Shown: positions 62,500 to 64,000 of the stretch, one piece after another | How positions within the stretch are numbered: position 1 is the stretch's first letter | Layout of the letters: each line of letters opens with the position of its first letter | NCBI GenBank assembly: GCA_963842835.1 | Contig: CAWJIB010000009.1 | Location: 1,240,001-1,304,000 of the forward strand | Length of the DNA stretch: 64,000 nucleotides | Direction: 5' to 3' | Origin: Roseiarcus sp963842835 | GTDB taxonomy: Bacteria > Pseudomonadota > Alphaproteobacteria > Rhizobiales > Beijerinckiaceae | The notes under the pieces: generated by a model | The model's input: the letters and a program-made list of their open reading frames with translations, nothing else | Database searches by the model: none | What the model was told of the DNA's origin: nothing | Position numbers and translations under genes: made by a program

Positions 62500-63504
62500 A
62501 TGGCGATGGCGCGGCGCAAGTTGGGGCGAAGCGGGCCGCAGGTCGGCGAGATCGGGCTCGGCTGCATGGGCATGTCGGATTTCTACGGGCCGGCGGAGCG
62601 CGCCGAGAGCCTGGCGACGATCGCGGCGGCGCTCGAAGCGGGCGCGAACCTGATCGACACCGGCGACTTCTACGCCTCCGGCCATAACGAGTTGCTGATC
62701 GCCGAGGCGCTAAAAGGCCGGCGGCGCGAGGATTTCGTCCTCAGCGTCAAGTTCGGCGCGCTGCGCGATCCCGGCGGCGGCTGGGGCGGCTACGACGCCC
62801 GGCCCAAAGCGGTCAAGAATTTCCTCGCCTATTCGCTCAAGCGCCTCGGCGTGGAGTACGTCGACATCTACCGGCCCGCGCGGCTCGATCCCGACGTGCC
62901 GATCGAGGACACGGTCGGGGCGATCGGTGAGCTGATCGACGCCGGCTACGTGCGCCATGTCGGCCTTTCCGAGGTCGGCGCGAAGACCATCCGCCGCGCC
63001 GCCGCCGTCCGCCCGATCGCCGATCTGCAAATCGAATATTCGCTGATCGCGCGGATGATCGAGGACGAAATCCTGCCGACCTGCCGCGAACTCGGCATCG
63101 GCGTCACCGCCTACGCCGTGCTCGGGCGCGGGCTCATTTCCGGCCATTGGTCGAAGGCGCGCGAAGAAACGCCCGACACGCGCCGGGCCGCCTCGCGCTT
63201 CGCGGGCGAGAATCTCGATCACAATCTCGCGCTGGTCGAAGCCTTGCGCGCAATCGCGCGGGCGCGCGGAGCGAGCGTCGCGGCGATCGCCGTCGCCTGG
63301 GTTCTGGCGCAGGGCGCGGACATTCTGCCTCTCGTGGGCGCGCGCCGGCGCGCCCAATGGGCCGAGTCGTCGGCCGCCGCCGCGCTCAATCTTTCCGCGG
63401 CGGACCTCGGCGCGATCGAAGCCGCGATTCCCAAGGGCGCCGAGAAGGGCGAGCGCTATCCCGCGTTGGCGATGGCGCATCTCGACAGCGAAAGGCGCGT
63501 GTAG
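62500..63504 (+). CDS. Aldo/keto reductase
   Basis: A 334-residue AKR of the AKR13 type. The barrel begins LGRSGPQVGEIGLGCMGMSD. The catalytic Asp-Tyr element reads LIDTGDFYASG and the Lys is in LSVKFGAL. The fourth residue, normally His in a QLHR-type strand, is replaced: the stretch is VDIYRPARLDPDVP, so the proton-relay His is Ala. It reduces aldehydes or ketones with NADPH. It follows the SDR on the same strand. Confidence 0.88.
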   Translation: MAMARRKLGRSGPQVGEIGLGCMGMSDFYGPAERAESLATIAAALEAGANLIDTGDFYASGHNELLIAEALKGRRREDFVLSVKFGALRDPGGGWGGYDARPKAVKNFLAYSLKRLGVEYVDIYRPARLDPDVPIEDTVGAIGELIDAGYVRHVGLSEVGAKTIRRAAAVRPIADLQIEYSLIARMIEDEILPTCRELGIGVTAYAVLGRGLISGHWSKAREETPDTRRAASRFAGENLDHNLALVEALRAIARARGASVAAIAVAWVLAQGADILPLVGARRRAQWAESSAAAALNLSAADLGAIEAAIPKGAEKGERYPALAMAHLDSERRV

Positions 63505-63528
63505 CGCCGTCGCGCCGACGCGCCGCGT

Positions 63529-64000
63529 TCAGGCGGCCTTGTCCGCGTGCCGATTGATTTTGCCGACGAGCTCGGCGAGGCCGGCGCGGGGCATCGCCGG
63601 GCTGAACAAAAAGCCCTGGGCCTGCGTGCAGCCCTGCAGCCTGAGAAAATCGAGCTGCTGCTGCGTTTCGACGCCTTCGGCGGTCGTGGCGATCCCTAAG
63701 CTCTTGGCGAGGCCGGAAATCGCCGAGATGATCGCCGTGCAATCCACGCGATCGGAGAGATCCTTCACGAAGGACCGGTCGATCTTGATCTTGTCGAAGG
63801 GGAAGCCTCTGAGATAGCTCAGGCTCGAATATCCCGTGCCGAAGTCGTCCAAGGCGATGCGAATGCCGAAGTCGCGAAGCTTGTGCAGCGTCGCGAGCGT
63901 CGTTTCGGTCTCGGCGAGGAGCACGGTTTCGGTGATCTCGAGTTCGAGCCGCTCGGGGGCCAGGCCCGAGTGAGCGAGCGCGCCGATCACGGTGTTGACG
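63529..64000 (-). CDS. EAL-domain c-di-GMP phosphodiesterase, 3' part only
   Basis: The last 157 codons or so of a protein running off the window edge. They form the C-terminal half of an EAL domain: LELEITETVLL with its catalytic-type Glu, IALDDFGTGYSSLSYLRGFP, KIKIDRSFVKDL and TTAEGVETQQQLDFLRLQGC with the conserved Glu, then QGFLFSPAMP. The key metal-binding residues in this half are present, so it is probably an active phosphodiesterase. The N-terminus, perhaps with GGDEF or sensory domains, lies beyond 64000. Confidence 0.9.
   Translation of the reverse strand, partial: VNTVIGALAHSGLAPERLELEITETVLLAETETTLATLHKLRDFGIRIALDDFGTGYSSLSYLRGFPFDKIKIDRSFVKDLSDRVDCTAIISAISGLAKSLGIATTAEGVETQQQLDFLRLQGCTQAQGFLFSPAMPRAGLAELVGKINRHADKAA

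Overview
The window is GC-rich chromosomal DNA with dense, often overlapping genes. The gene content suggests a metabolically versatile alphaproteobacterium, most likely of the Hyphomicrobiales: N-type ATPase, hopanoid-type HpnE, PreTA, LigAB-type aromatic dioxygenase, a Bradyrhizobium-like porin and one-piece indolepyruvate oxidoreductase. Genus cannot be fixed from the sequence. No rRNA, tRNA or CRISPR array was recognised.

The most distinctive part is a complete cytoplasmic APS/sulfite module at 1.4-11.5 kb. On the minus strand lie qmoA, qmoB, hdrC and hdrB. Divergent from them are sat, an ankyrin-repeat gene, aprB and aprA. It uses soluble HdrBC in place of the membrane subunit QmoC, and no quinone-reactive anchor is encoded here. 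The divergent promoter region holds an exact ATTC-N8-GAAT dyad, the operator type of the BigR/SqrR sulfide-responsive repressors, lying on the sat core promoter. aprBA has its own sigma-70-like promoter and ends in a strong terminator. A CBS-domain gene and a YkgJ-type cysteine-cluster gene follow.

From 13.2 to 19.8 kb is a full N-type ATPase operon (atpDCQRBEFAG, minus strand). Its genes overlap by a few bases, its AtpF carries a delta-like tail, and its c subunit has two carboxylates. A perfect TTGAT-N4-ATCAA box (FNR/FixK type) lies about 100 bp upstream, next to an Rrf2-family regulator. Two membrane glycosyltransferases and a zinc metallopeptidase follow.

From 24.6 to 34 kb is aromatic catabolism: ligAB, a ligI gene reduced to its two ends by an internal deletion, galD, a LysR regulator with two N-terminal DNA-binding domains, a DUF1932 oxidoreductase, then a PobR-like AraC regulator facing a P450, a metallo-hydrolase and an SDR that lacks the catalytic Tyr and Lys. 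Next come hpnE and preTA, the latter behind a RutR-like operator. A small accessory patch follows (DUF2314 gene, MqsRA toxin-antitoxin, UDG-like gene of atypical composition).

From 40.5 to 64 kb are mostly housekeeping and general-metabolism genes: indolepyruvate oxidoreductase, Ohr, L,D-transpeptidase, acetyltransferase plus acyl-CoA synthetase, CobW GTPase, RNase D-like exonuclease, porin, thioesterase, prmC, secA, cyclopropane synthase, radical SAM protein, SDR, aldo/keto reductase and a cut-off EAL protein. A decayed group II intron at 52.7-54.0 kb has lost the middle of its reverse transcriptase and the 5' part of domain V. Related hairpin repeats sit at two convergent gene junctions (24.5 and 60.0 kb).
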